Origin: Gemmataceae bacterium
GTDB taxonomy: Bacteria > Planctomycetota > Planctomycetia > Gemmatales > Gemmataceae
Reading direction: 5' to 3'
Length of the DNA stretch: 64,000 nt
NCBI GenBank assembly: GCA_003136315.1
Contig: PLDW01000323.1
Coordinates: 1 to 64,000, forward strand
Part shown: positions 1-7,666 of the stretch, in pieces
Position numbering within the stretch: position 1 is the stretch's first letter
Layout of the letters: each line of letters starts with the position of its first letter
Program-made: the position numbers and the translations under genes
The notes under the pieces: generated by a model
The model's input: only the letters and a program-made list of their open reading frames with translations
Told to the model about the DNA's origin: nothing
The model's database searches: none

Positions 1-375
1 GGCCACCTCCGGGCTGAGACGGTCACGGACCAGCCGATCCCGGTTCTGGTTCTCGATGTCACCGAAGACGAAGCGGCGAAGTTGCTGGCCACTTTTGACC
101 CCATCTCGGCAATGGCAGGGGCGGATGCGGCGAAGCTTGACGAACTGCTCAAGAGCGTCAGCACCGGGAACGATGCCGTTATGGCCTTGCTGGAGCAGAC
201 GGCGCTCAATGCGGGGATCGTGCCAGTGACGGAATCCGAGGATCAGCCAGGCGGTCCGAGCAGCATTCCGACGAACTACCAGATCCTCATCGAATTCGCT
301 GACGAACGGACCCAGGCCGAGTGGCTCGAACGACTCACCACCGAGGGGCTGACCTGCCGGAGTTTGATCTCGTGA
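1..375 (+). CDS. ParB N-terminal-like domain protein (5' partial)
   Basis: The reading frame is open from base 1, so the gene starts outside the window and only the last 124 residues are visible. They begin GHLRAE, the usual end of a ParB/Srx-type nucleotide-binding fold, followed by VPVLVLD-like text (here IPVLVLDVTEDEA) and a helical stretch with FDPISAMAGAD. This matches the phage and plasmid ParB-domain proteins often found next to DNA modification or terminase genes, not the chromosome partitioning ParB. The C-terminus (QILIEFADERTQAEWLERL) is a small alpha/beta segment common in these phage versions. The stop TGA (373-375) overlaps the GTG start of the next gene (GTGA at 372-375), which implies translational coupling and one operon through 2576. 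The role is inferred from family and neighbours; catalytic residues lie upstream of the window. Confidence 0.7.
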   Translation, partial: GHLRAETVTDQPIPVLVLDVTEDEAAKLLATFDPISAMAGADAAKLDELLKSVSTGNDAVMALLEQTALNAGIVPVTESEDQPGGPSSIPTNYQILIEFADERTQAEWLERLTTEGLTCRSLIS

Positions 376-1508
376 AACTCACCATCCGCCGCACTGCCGA
401 AGTCCAGAAGACCGCCCGCGTGCTTCAGCTCTGCGGCCTGTTCGACGTTCCACCGACCGAGCGAAGCGAATCGGCCTGGGACATCTCCCTGCCCGTCGAG
501 GACGAGCCCTGGCAGATCGGACTTGTCGTCGGGAGTTCAGGGAGCGGCAAGACGACACTCGCCCACGAGGCATGGCCCTCGGCCCCGTTCGTGTCGGCAA
601 ACGTCGGGTATGACTGGCCAGCGGACAAAGCAGTGGTGGATGGTTTCCCCGCCGAGTTGTCGATCAAGGACGTCACCGGGGCACTCTCCTCCGTCGGGTT
701 CAGCAGCCCACCCGCCTGGCTGAGACCGTTCGCCCATCTGTCTACCGGGGAACAGTTCCGGGCAACGGTGGCCCGGGCGCTGGTCGATCCGGCCCCGCTC
801 GTGGTCATCGACGAGTTCACCTCGGTGGTTGATCGGACGGTTGCCCAGATCGGATCGGCAGCGGTGGCGAAGGCCGTTCGACGAACACCGGGCAAGCAGG
901 TGGTGTGCGTCACCTGCCACCTCGACGTTGAGGAGTGGCTCTGCCCTGACTGGGTGGTGGAGATGCCAGGCGGAACCTTGATGCGGAGGTCACTTCAGCG
1001 ACCGCCGATTCCGCTTACGATCGCACGGGTCGATTCGTCGGCTTGGAACCTTTTCAAGCGACATCACTATATGAGTGCCGAGCATCACCCCGGTGCCAAA
1101 TGCTTCTGTGCCTTCCTGCGGAATCGACCGGTTGCGTTCTGCTCCGTTCTCCACTTCCCTCATGCGACCGGCGGCTGGTGGAAGGAACATCGCACAGTCG
1201 TCCTGCCAGACTTCCAGGGGGTCGGGATTGGCAACCGGCTGAGTGAGTACGTTGGCTCCCTTTTCCGGGCGACGGGCAAGCCCTACCGGGATGTGACCGC
1301 CCACCCCGGGCATGTCCACCACCGGGCCAAGTCGCCGCTCTGGAAGGTCACACGGGAGATGTCCCGGATGCGTCCCCAGTCCCGCAAGACCAGCCTCAAC
1401 CGCGGGGTGGGGACGGCCAAGACCGTCAGTTCCGCCCGGCTGACGATGTCCTTCGAGTACATCGGCCCCGCCCGCCCCGAGGAGGCCCGCAAGTTCGGGA
1501 TCATCTGA
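372..1508 (+). CDS. ABC-type ATPase fused to GNAT acyltransferase (COG2401-like, possible Mom-type DNA modifier)
   Basis: A 378-residue protein. The start is the GTG at 372, which overlaps the upstream stop as GTGA; an in-frame ATG at 321 would lie deep inside the previous gene. Residues about 1-220 form an ABC ATPase: Walker A GSSGSGKTT, signature-like LSTGEQFRATVARAL, Walker B LVVIDEF. No membrane segment is seen, so it is not a transporter component. Residues about 225-378 are GNAT-like: an early W..FKRHHYMS block, CFCAF, VLPDFQGVGIGNRLSE (acyl-CoA pyrophosphate loop, Q/RxxGxG/A type) and TAHPGH. This arrangement matches COG2401, an ABC ATPase fused to a predicted acetyltransferase. Mu Mom, which modifies adenine in DNA, is also a GNAT-fold protein, so a nucleobase-modifying role is a reasonable inference beside ParB, PanD and a CoA transferase. 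It is not shown by the sequence alone. Confidence 0.8.
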   Translation: MKLTIRRTAEVQKTARVLQLCGLFDVPPTERSESAWDISLPVEDEPWQIGLVVGSSGSGKTTLAHEAWPSAPFVSANVGYDWPADKAVVDGFPAELSIKDVTGALSSVGFSSPPAWLRPFAHLSTGEQFRATVARALVDPAPLVVIDEFTSVVDRTVAQIGSAAVAKAVRRTPGKQVVCVTCHLDVEEWLCPDWVVEMPGGTLMRRSLQRPPIPLTIARVDSSAWNLFKRHHYMSAEHHPGAKCFCAFLRNRPVAFCSVLHFPHATGGWWKEHRTVVLPDFQGVGIGNRLSEYVGSLFRATGKPYRDVTAHPGHVHHRAKSPLWKVTREMSRMRPQSRKTSLNRGVGTAKTVSSARLTMSFEYIGPARPEEARKFGII

Positions 1509-1891
1509 TGCGTACTTTCATCGCGGCGAAGATCCACGGGGTGACGGTCACCGCCTGCCACCTCAACTATCACGGCTCGCAGTCCCTGCCCGTCTCGCTG
1601 ATGCAGGCGGTGGGCATCCTGCCGTATGAGCAGGTCCATGTGGTCAACCTGAAGAACGGCCGACGATGGGTCACCTACGCCCTGGCCGGACCGGAGGGTG
1701 TTTGCACGCTCAACGGCGCGGCGGCCCACAACGGCGAGCCGGGGGACGAGTTGATCGTCATGGCTTACCGGCAGGAGGAGCGGTTCACCGGGGCGAAGGT
1801 TGCGTTTGTGACCCACGACAATCGCCTCCAGGAAACGCTCGCCTACCCTGCCGAGGAGGAGGTCATCCATGACCCCGCTACGGGTTCTTGA
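1508..1891 (+). CDS. panD: PanD-like pyruvoyl aspartate 1-decarboxylase
   Basis: A 127-residue protein, the normal PanD length. Known PanD enzymes self-cleave between Gly and Ser to create a pyruvoyl cofactor and turn L-aspartate into beta-alanine. The key residues are present: K8, H10, Y21, the cleavage pair G23-S24 (YHGSQ), R53 and Y57 (NGRRWVTYA) and the NGAAAH block at about 69-74. The start ATG overlaps the upstream stop (TGATG at 1506-1510), and its 3' end overlaps the next gene by 23 bases. No panB or panC is nearby, and it sits inside a mobile-element operon with an acyltransferase fusion and a CoA transferase. It therefore probably does not serve coenzyme A synthesis and more likely supplies beta-alanine or a related decarboxylated amino acid to a modification pathway. 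The last ten or so residues diverge from standard PanD. Confidence 0.9.
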   Translation: MRTFIAAKIHGVTVTACHLNYHGSQSLPVSLMQAVGILPYEQVHVVNLKNGRRWVTYALAGPEGVCTLNGAAAHNGEPGDELIVMAYRQEERFTGAKVAFVTHDNRLQETLAYPAEEEVIHDPATGS

Positions 1892-2576
1892 ACTGGGGAA
1901 CTTCGTGGTCCCCGCCTACGCTGGGATGCTGTTGACCGAGCAGGGTGCGGATGTCCATAAGTGGACCAACGGCAAAGACCCGATCCTGGGATGTCGCTCG
2001 GGTGCTGACCTCTGGGCCTGGATCAACCACGGCAAGACCCTGCTAAACCGCCCTGCCGCCTCGCTGCCGGGCGATCCCCCCTCGGTCGATATTGTGATCG
2101 ACAATTTCCGACCGGGCACTCTGGCGGGCTGGGGGGTTGATCCGGCGGCCCTGGCTGAGCGGCATGGGTGGGTGTGGGTGTCGATGCGCAGTGAGGTCGG
2201 CGAGCGGTCGTTCGATCTGATCGCCCAGGCCCGTAGCACGGCCGAGTACGCTCCGCACATCCCATTCTGGCTGGGGGACACCTCGGGCGGGCTGTGGTGT
2301 GCATTCAAGGCCCTGGCGATGCACGCTGCGGGACGGCCGGGGCACTACGTCCTCGGCCAGGCGTCGTGCCTCCAGAAACTCGTGGAGGGGGAACTCTGCG
2401 TCGAGCGTCCGGAGCCGCTACCGGGCAACGTGGTGCCCTGGGATGCCGACCTGTACCGGATGTGGGACGGCGCGGCGGTGGTGGAGTACAAGGGCGACCG
2501 GCTGGAGGAGCCCATCCGGTCGCGCGAGTGGAAGCTGGCGAACCTGTGGCATGTCAAGGGGCGGATGCGGGTATGA
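1869..2576 (+). CDS. Shortened CoA-transferase family III (CaiB/BaiF-like) protein
   Basis: A 235-residue protein resembling the N-terminal half of family III CoA transferases, which move CoA between carboxylic acids through an aspartyl-CoA thioester. Visible family landmarks: LRVLELGNFVVPAYAGMLL, GADVHKW, the INHGK block, VIDNFRPGTLAGWGVDP, and GDTSGGLWCAFKAL, where D137 aligns with the catalytic aspartate region. Normal family members have about 400 residues and form interlocked dimers; the C-terminal half is missing here and the chain ends with a short unrelated tail. It overlaps the panD-like gene by 23 bases, so the two are almost certainly co-translated. It may activate or carry an acyl group (perhaps the PanD product) for the GNAT domain encoded upstream. 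Alternatively it has lost CoA-transferase activity and acts as a binding protein. Confidence 0.75.
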   Translation: MTPLRVLELGNFVVPAYAGMLLTEQGADVHKWTNGKDPILGCRSGADLWAWINHGKTLLNRPAASLPGDPPSVDIVIDNFRPGTLAGWGVDPAALAERHGWVWVSMRSEVGERSFDLIAQARSTAEYAPHIPFWLGDTSGGLWCAFKALAMHAAGRPGHYVLGQASCLQKLVEGELCVERPEPLPGNVVPWDADLYRMWDGAAVVEYKGDRLEEPIRSREWKLANLWHVKGRMRV

Positions 2577-2626
2577 ACTCCGTCGAGGCTGTGCTGGCGA
2601 TGATCGAGGCCGGTTGGCCGGGGTAA
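2573..2626 (+). pseudogene. 17-codon stub after the CoA-transferase gene
   Basis: An ATG overlapping the preceding stop (ATGA at 2573-2576) opens a 17-codon frame reading MNSVEAVLAMIEAGWPG before TAA. The coupled start fits a fifth operon member whose body has been deleted, since the sequence just after it is intergenic up to the kinase gene at 2752. It could instead be a genuine tiny leader peptide or chance. No function can be assigned. Confidence 0.3.
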
Positions 2627-2751
2627 GGGCGGTCGAAATGCCTCTCCATACCGCAGTAAGGCGGAACACCTCGGACGGCAACCTGTGGACCCACTCCCAC
2701 TGGCGGAGTATCATCGGGCTCTGTCTCCCCCCACAGACTCGGGATCGCCCG

Positions 2752-5700
2752 ATGAACACCGACGACCCAAACCGGACAGCCCACACACCCCGTCCGGAGC
2801 AAGCGGACCCCACATTACCCCCGACTGATCCGAGTACCCGTACCGGTGGCCGGGGCGATCCCTCCCCACTTCCACACGCCCCGGAGCCGACCCAGGCCGG
2901 GGTTGCCCATGATCCGGCCCAGACAATCGACCACGCCCACCGGTCCAGGCCAGTCGAGTCCGACCCGGACCGGGTCACTGTCGATCCGTCGGATGATCCC
3001 GGTTCGGTCACCGTAATCCACGATGACGCCAACTCCCCGACTGCCGATCCCAACACTGGGACGGGGTCACCCGGCGGGGTGGGGCTGACCGGTCCCGTCG
3101 GGGTCAAAGTGGTCACCCTGGACGGGCTCCCGGACATCCCCGGGTATGTGGTCGAGGCGGAGATCGCCCGGGGCGGGATGGGGGTGGTGTTCAAGGCCCG
3201 CCACCTTCGGTTAAATCGTCCCGCAGCAATCAAGATGATCCTCGGTGGGAAGTATCACGACCCTGCGACCCGGATTCGGTTTCTGATCGAAGCGGAGGCG
3301 GTGGCTCAACTCGACCACCCGCACATCGTCGGGGTACACGAGTTCGGCACTCATGAGAACTTGCCGTTCTTCGTCCTGGAGTATGTCGGCGGCGGGACGC
3401 TGGCTGGGAAGCTGGCACGGGAGGGGCGGTTCGCCCCACGGGCGGCAACGGACATGGTTGTGAAACTGGCTGATGGGATCGCTGCGGCTCATGCGAAGGG
3501 GATTGTTCACCGGGACGTGAAACCGGCTAACATCCTGTTGACGGAGGCGGGCGAGCCGAAGGTGGCCGACTTCGGACTTGCCAAGGTGGGTCAGTCGGAC
3601 ATGACGGCGACCGGTGCGGTAATGGGCACGCCCAGCTACATGAGCCCCGAACAGGCGGCCGGTCGAGTTCGGGAGGTCGGGACGCCGACGGATGTGTACG
3701 CCCTCGGAGCGATCCTGTTCGAGTTGTTGACTGGCCGTCCGCCGTTTCTGGGCGACACGGCGATGGCGACGATCCAGCAGGTGTTGACCCGTGACCCGGA
3801 CCGACCACGGGGGATCGATCCGGCGATTCCCCGGGATCTGGAGACGATCTGTCTAAAGTGTCTGGAGAAGGACTCGAAGAAGCGGTACCGGACGGCGGCG
3901 GAACTGGCGGCGGAGCTTCAGGCGTTCCAGGATGGTCGGCCGATCACCGCCCGTCCGGTGGGCAACCTGGAGCGGGCCTGGAAGTGGACGAAGCGGCATC
4001 CGGGGCGGGCGTCCGGTGTCGCGGCTGGGCTGTTGCTGACGGTCGGTCTGTTGGTCGCCTCGAACGAGATCCGGGATCAGCGGGTGAAGGATCAATTGGC
4101 GGCCGAAAAGCGACTGGGTGAAGAGCAGTTGGCGGCCGAGACGAAACGGTTGGATGACCTCCGGGCGGCCGACGAGAAAGCTCGGCAGGTGCAGGAAGTG
4201 ACCCGGCGAGAGACCCGTGCGACGGCGCTGGTCCAGTCGCTGGCGTCGGCAGATACGGCCGGGGTGCCGCGCTTGATCGAGGATCTGGCAGAGTTCCGAA
4301 ACCTGACCGGCCCGCAACTCCGCGAACTTGCCAAGCAGCCGGTGAACACGAAGCCGGGTCTTCACGCTCGGATGGCCCTGTTGTCGGAGGAACCCGAACG
4401 AGCGGGCGAACTGGCCGCGTACCTGCCAGAGTGTCGGCCGGAGGAGTTGCTCCCGGTCCGGTCGCAGCTCAAGCCCCATGCTGCCGAAGTCGCGCCGGGG
4501 TTGTGGGCGCTGCTCACGGACGCGACCGCGGAACCCGGGAAGCGGGTGCGGGCGGCGTGTGTGCTGGCGGGACTGGCCCCGGATGACCCGCGGTGGAAGA
4601 CGTTGGCCCCGGCGGTGGTGGAGCAGGTGACGAAAGAGAACCCGTTGGAGGCGGTGGTGTGGTCGCAGGCCCTGGAACCGGTTCGGGGTGACCTACTGCC
4701 GGCGCTGGTGAGGCGATATCCGGAGTCGCGGGGTCGGATCGAATCCGGGAAGCTGGCGGTGTCGGAACTGGTCGCCGAAGCCTCCGGGTTCGACCTGACG
4801 GCGAACTTGCTCGCCAGATACACGACCGACCGGCCGGCGGAACTGGCCGAATTGGCGATGATTGTAGATGCCCGCCACCATGAGCGGTTCGCGGATGCGA
4901 TCCGGAAGAACCGGGAGGAAGTCGTCCCCGTGTTGCGTGCGGAATTGGGGAAGGTGGCCTTCCCGGGTGGGTTGGTGGGTTCCGGGCTGGCGTCGGTAGT
5001 GGGTGCCGCGGTGTCGGTGTCGGCCCTCGACCCAGACCCGGTGTTCGATGCGGTGGCGAAGCGGAAGGCAAATGCGGCGGCGGTTCTGCTGACGTTGGGG
5101 GAGTCGGAATCGGTATGGCCGCTGTTGCGGTTCCCTGCGGACGGCGACCCATCGGCCCGAAGCTACTTGGTGGAGCGGTTGGCGGGGATCGGTGCCGATC
5201 CACTGGCGCTGATCCGTCGGTTCCGTGATGAGCCGGAGGTGTCGGGGAAGCGGGCGTTGCTGATCGCCCTGGGTGACTTCCCGGTGTCGGCGGTGTGGGC
5301 GGGCGAGCGGGAAGGGCTGGCGAAGGAGTTGGTGACGCTCTACCGAGAACACCCGGACCCGGGCTTGCACGGAGCGATCGACTGGTTACTGCGTCAGCGG
5401 TGGGGAAAGGCTGCGGAGTTGGCGGGGATGGACGCGGAACTGGGGTTGGTGTCGCGGGGTCGTGTGGCGGCCCGAGCGGTGTTCGGCGGTGTGCCAGTGC
5501 CGGGTTTTGGAGGCGTGATGGGTGTGGCGTGTGGCCCATTGCTCCCTGCCCCGGTGGTGGGTCATGACCGGGACTGGTTCGTGAACGGAGAGGGTCAGAC
5601 GTATGCGGTGGTGCGTGGTCCGGTGGAGTTCACACTCGGCTCGCCCGCTACGGAATCAGGGCGGTTCGCTGACGAAACGGCTCACCCGAAGCGGATTGGG

Positions 5701-6378
5701 CGTTCGTTCGCAATTGCAACGAAAAAAGTGACAGTCGAACAGTTCTTGAGGTTTCGGCCTAGACATCGTTGGACGGAGCGATATAGCCCAGACCGTGATA
5801 GCCCGGCGGTAGCAGTGACATGGTACGATGCAGCGGAGTACTGCAACTGGTTGAGCGAGCGGGAGGGGATTCCACCGGACCAGTGGTGCTATGAACCGAA
5901 CAAGGGCGGGAAGTATGCCGAAGGAATGCAGATTAAGGAGGGTCACCTGAAACTGACGGGTTACCGGTTGCCGACAGAGGCAGAGTGGGAATATGCCTGC
6001 CGATCGGGTTCGCTGGCGGGCCGGTATTACGGCCGGTCGGAGGAGTTGCTGCCGCGGTACGGGTGGTACTTGAAGAACGCGGATGATCGGGCGTGGCCGG
6101 TGGGCCGTCTGCGTCCGAACGACCTGGGGCTGTTCGACATGCTGGGGAACGCCAATGAGTGGACCGAAGATCCAGGATTTCTCTATGATATAAGACGTAT
6201 GGAAGATATCGAAAATACGTCACAATTACGATTAAAAGAACAAATGACTCGCCTTCTTCGGGGGGGCTCGTTCGTCTTCACGCCGGTGTTCCTGCGGTGT
6301 GCGAGCCGTAGCGTCAACCGGCCGTCGTTCGTCTTCAATTCGACCGGGTTTCGCCCCTCCAGGACTTCTCCTGATTAG
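2752..6378 (+). CDS. Transmembrane Ser/Thr protein kinase with hypervariable FGE/C-type-lectin-like C-terminus (DGR target)
   Basis: A 1208-residue protein; the ATG at 2752 is chosen because upstream in-frame codons lie in the previous gene. Residues 1-125 are Pro/Asp/Thr-rich and disordered. Residues about 130-400 are an active-looking kinase: glycine loop ARGGMGVVF, VAIK-equivalent AAIKM, HRDVKPAN near 253, DFG near 271, GTPSYMSPEQ. A hydrophobic helix at about 417-437 (AAGLLLTVGLLVAS) is followed by a coiled coil (about 440-490) and a long alpha-helical region. Residues about 955-1208 are an FGE-sulfatase/C-type-lectin fold: FTLGSP, VTWYDAAEYCNWLSE, YRLPTEAEWEYACR, LGLFDMLGNANEW, RGGSF, GFRP. 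Residues about 1167-1203 are encoded by the variable repeat. The layout suggests a cytoplasmic kinase and an extracytoplasmic variable ligand-binding head. Such FGE folds in retroelement targets normally bind ligands and are not formylglycine-generating enzymes. Confidence 0.93.
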   Translation: MNTDDPNRTAHTPRPEQADPTLPPTDPSTRTGGRGDPSPLPHAPEPTQAGVAHDPAQTIDHAHRSRPVESDPDRVTVDPSDDPGSVTVIHDDANSPTADPNTGTGSPGGVGLTGPVGVKVVTLDGLPDIPGYVVEAEIARGGMGVVFKARHLRLNRPAAIKMILGGKYHDPATRIRFLIEAEAVAQLDHPHIVGVHEFGTHENLPFFVLEYVGGGTLAGKLAREGRFAPRAATDMVVKLADGIAAAHAKGIVHRDVKPANILLTEAGEPKVADFGLAKVGQSDMTATGAVMGTPSYMSPEQAAGRVREVGTPTDVYALGAILFELLTGRPPFLGDTAMATIQQVLTRDPDRPRGIDPAIPRDLETICLKCLEKDSKKRYRTAAELAAELQAFQDGRPITARPVGNLERAWKWTKRHPGRASGVAAGLLLTVGLLVASNEIRDQRVKDQLAAEKRLGEEQLAAETKRLDDLRAADEKARQVQEVTRRETRATALVQSLASADTAGVPRLIEDLAEFRNLTGPQLRELAKQPVNTKPGLHARMALLSEEPERAGELAAYLPECRPEELLPVRSQLKPHAAEVAPGLWALLTDATAEPGKRVRAACVLAGLAPDDPRWKTLAPAVVEQVTKENPLEAVVWSQALEPVRGDLLPALVRRYPESRGRIESGKLAVSELVAEASGFDLTANLLARYTTDRPAELAELAMIVDARHHERFADAIRKNREEVVPVLRAELGKVAFPGGLVGSGLASVVGAAVSVSALDPDPVFDAVAKRKANAAAVLLTLGESESVWPLLRFPADGDPSARSYLVERLAGIGADPLALIRRFRDEPEVSGKRALLIALGDFPVSAVWAGEREGLAKELVTLYREHPDPGLHGAIDWLLRQRWGKAAELAGMDAELGLVSRGRVAARAVFGGVPVPGFGGVMGVACGPLLPAPVVGHDRDWFVNGEGQTYAVVRGPVEFTLGSPATESGRFADETAHPKRIGRSFAIATKKVTVEQFLRFRPRHRWTERYSPDRDSPAVAVTWYDAAEYCNWLSEREGIPPDQWCYEPNKGGKYAEGMQIKEGHLKLTGYRLPTEAEWEYACRSGSLAGRYYGRSEELLPRYGWYLKNADDRAWPVGRLRPNDLGLFDMLGNANEWTEDPGFLYDIRRMEDIENTSQLRLKEQMTRLLRGGSFVFTPVFLRCASRSVNRPSFVFNSTGFRPSRTSPD
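6249..6362 (+). repeat. DGR variable repeat (VR)
   Basis: A 114-bp segment at the 3' end of the kinase gene. It aligns without gaps to 7667-7780 at a constant offset of 1418 bases. There are 17 mismatches, every one at an adenine of the template (12 A to T, 4 A to G, 1 A to C); the other 97 positions match. In frame, most changes fall in AAC/AAT codons, turning Asn into Val, Phe, Ser or Thr between RGGSF and GFRP. Just past 6362 the two copies differ by non-adenine changes (6363, 6369, 6372), as expected for the end of the mutagenic homing region. Confidence 0.97.
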
Positions 6379-6422
6379 TTTTTTACTGTTTTAGCATTTT
6401 ACTATCTTACCGTATTCCACTC

Positions 6423-6437
6423 TGCCGCGAAGCGGCA
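6423..6437 (+). other. Mini-hairpin downstream of the VR
   Basis: TGCCGC-GAA-GCGGCA forms a 6-bp stem with a 3-base loop, 61 bases after the VR. The core GCGAAGC is a known unusually stable DNA mini-hairpin. Several retroelements of this class need a hairpin/cruciform shortly after the VR for efficient homing, so this is a candidate for that element. It could also be the transcription end of the kinase gene. Confidence 0.5.
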
Positions 6438-6556
6438 TCGGCACGAAAATCCGAAATTTGATCTGATCGATGATAGAATTTCGTCCCTTCAACGGAGCTG
6501 AACATCGAGGTGTTTCCGTGACGATAAGAGATTGACCGCCACGGAGAGAGGTTGCC

Positions 6557-7645
6557 ATGAAACGGGTTGGGAACCTGTGGGACCGGCTGGTTTCATTCTC
6601 CAATCTCCTGGTAGCGGCCCGGAAGGCCCGCAAGGGGAAGCGGTCCCGGTTTGATGTGCGAGCGTTCGAGTTCGACGCTGAGCGGGAACTCCTCCGCATT
6701 CGGGACGAGCTACAGGCCGGCACCCACACCTTTGGCCTGTACCACACCTTCACCATCACCGAGCCCAAGCCCCGCCTCATCAGCGCGGCACCTTACCGGG
6801 ATCGGGTTATTCACCATGCCCTGTGCAACGTGTTGGAGCCGGTGTTCGAGCGATCGTTCATCGCCGATAGTTACGCTTGCCGCACGGGCAAGGGGACACA
6901 CGCCGCGGTTCGACGCTGCCACGCCTTCGCCTGGCGGTTTCCGTGGGTGCTGAAGGCCGATATCCGAAAGTTCTTCCCGAGTATCGACCACACGATTCTG
7001 AAGGCCCAACTCGCCCGCAAGATCAAGGATCGGCGGGTGCTGGACCTGGCGGCCCGGGTGATCGACCACAGCAACGATCAGGAACCGGTGATCGACTGGT
7101 TCCCGGGTGATGGGTTGCTCGATCCGGCCGACCGCCGCCGGGGGCTGCCGATTGGGAACCAGACGAGTCAGTTCTTCGGGAACGTGTATCTGGATGCCCT
7201 CGACCATTTCGTGACCGACTGCCTCGGAGTCCGCGGGTACATTCGTTACGTCGATGATTTCGTGGTGTTCGGGGAGGGGAAACGAGAGTTGGCGGCGGTC
7301 CGGGAGCGGATCGCGGAGTTCCTTGAATCCCTGCGGTTGCGGCCACACCCAGGAAAGACGACTGTATTCCCGACCCGCCAGGGAATCCGATTCCTGGGCT
7401 ATCGGGTGTTCGGGTCGCACGTCCGGATGGCCCGGGAGGGTGTGATCCGCTTCCGCCGACGGGTGCGGGACTGGCAGGCCGATGCGTCGGCCGGACGGCT
7501 CGACCGGGAGCAGATGCGGCGAAGTGTGGCGAGCTGGCTGGGGCACGTGTGCCACGCTGCCGCCACGAAGTTGCGGGAGCGGATGTTGGGGGAATGGGCC
7601 GCAGCGTTGGAATCGGTGACCCCACCCCTTGCGGCGAACCGATGA
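6557..7645 (+). CDS. Diversity-generating retroelement reverse transcriptase
   Basis: A 362-residue reverse transcriptase with a good ribosome site (GAGAGG six bases before the ATG). Visible RT motifs: KPRLISAAPYRDRVIHHALCN, LKADIRKFFPSID with palm D135, the diagnostic IGNQTSQFFGN at about 199, and the catalytic YVDD at 231-234, then FLGYRVF. The IGNxTSQ version of motif 4 separates DGR enzymes from group II intron and retron RTs. No maturase or endonuclease domain follows, as usual for the class. In characterised systems this enzyme, with Avd, copies the TR RNA and misincorporates at adenines; the cDNA then replaces the VR. It lies between VR and TR on the same strand as the target gene, and its stop codon is 21 bases before the TR. 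Confidence 0.97.
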   Translation: MKRVGNLWDRLVSFSNLLVAARKARKGKRSRFDVRAFEFDAERELLRIRDELQAGTHTFGLYHTFTITEPKPRLISAAPYRDRVIHHALCNVLEPVFERSFIADSYACRTGKGTHAAVRRCHAFAWRFPWVLKADIRKFFPSIDHTILKAQLARKIKDRRVLDLAARVIDHSNDQEPVIDWFPGDGLLDPADRRRGLPIGNQTSQFFGNVYLDALDHFVTDCLGVRGYIRYVDDFVVFGEGKRELAAVRERIAEFLESLRLRPHPGKTTVFPTRQGIRFLGYRVFGSHVRMAREGVIRFRRRVRDWQADASAGRLDREQMRRSVASWLGHVCHAAATKLRERMLGEWAAALESVTPPLAANR

Positions 7646-7666
7646 AGGGTGTGGGTAGCGGCCGTA

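Noticed and set aside
1508-1891. PanD as part of host pantothenate synthesis
   Set aside because: No panB, panC or coa genes nearby, and it is fused by overlaps into a mobile-element operon.
1508-1891. Toxin-antitoxin pair made by the ABC-GNAT and PanD-like genes
   Set aside because: The GNAT is fused to a large ATPase unlike GNAT toxins, and the partner is a recognisable decarboxylase with its cleavage site.
2299-2751. N-terminal extension of the kinase gene back to 2299
   Set aside because: It overlaps the CoA-transferase gene in another frame and reads as Arg/Ser-rich shadow; the ATG at 2752 begins the kinase-like disordered leader.
5630-6378. Kinase C-terminus as a true formylglycine-generating enzyme
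   Set aside because: It is the retroelement target and lies in the C-type-lectin-like subgroup used as a ligand-binding scaffold; no sulfatase gene is nearby.
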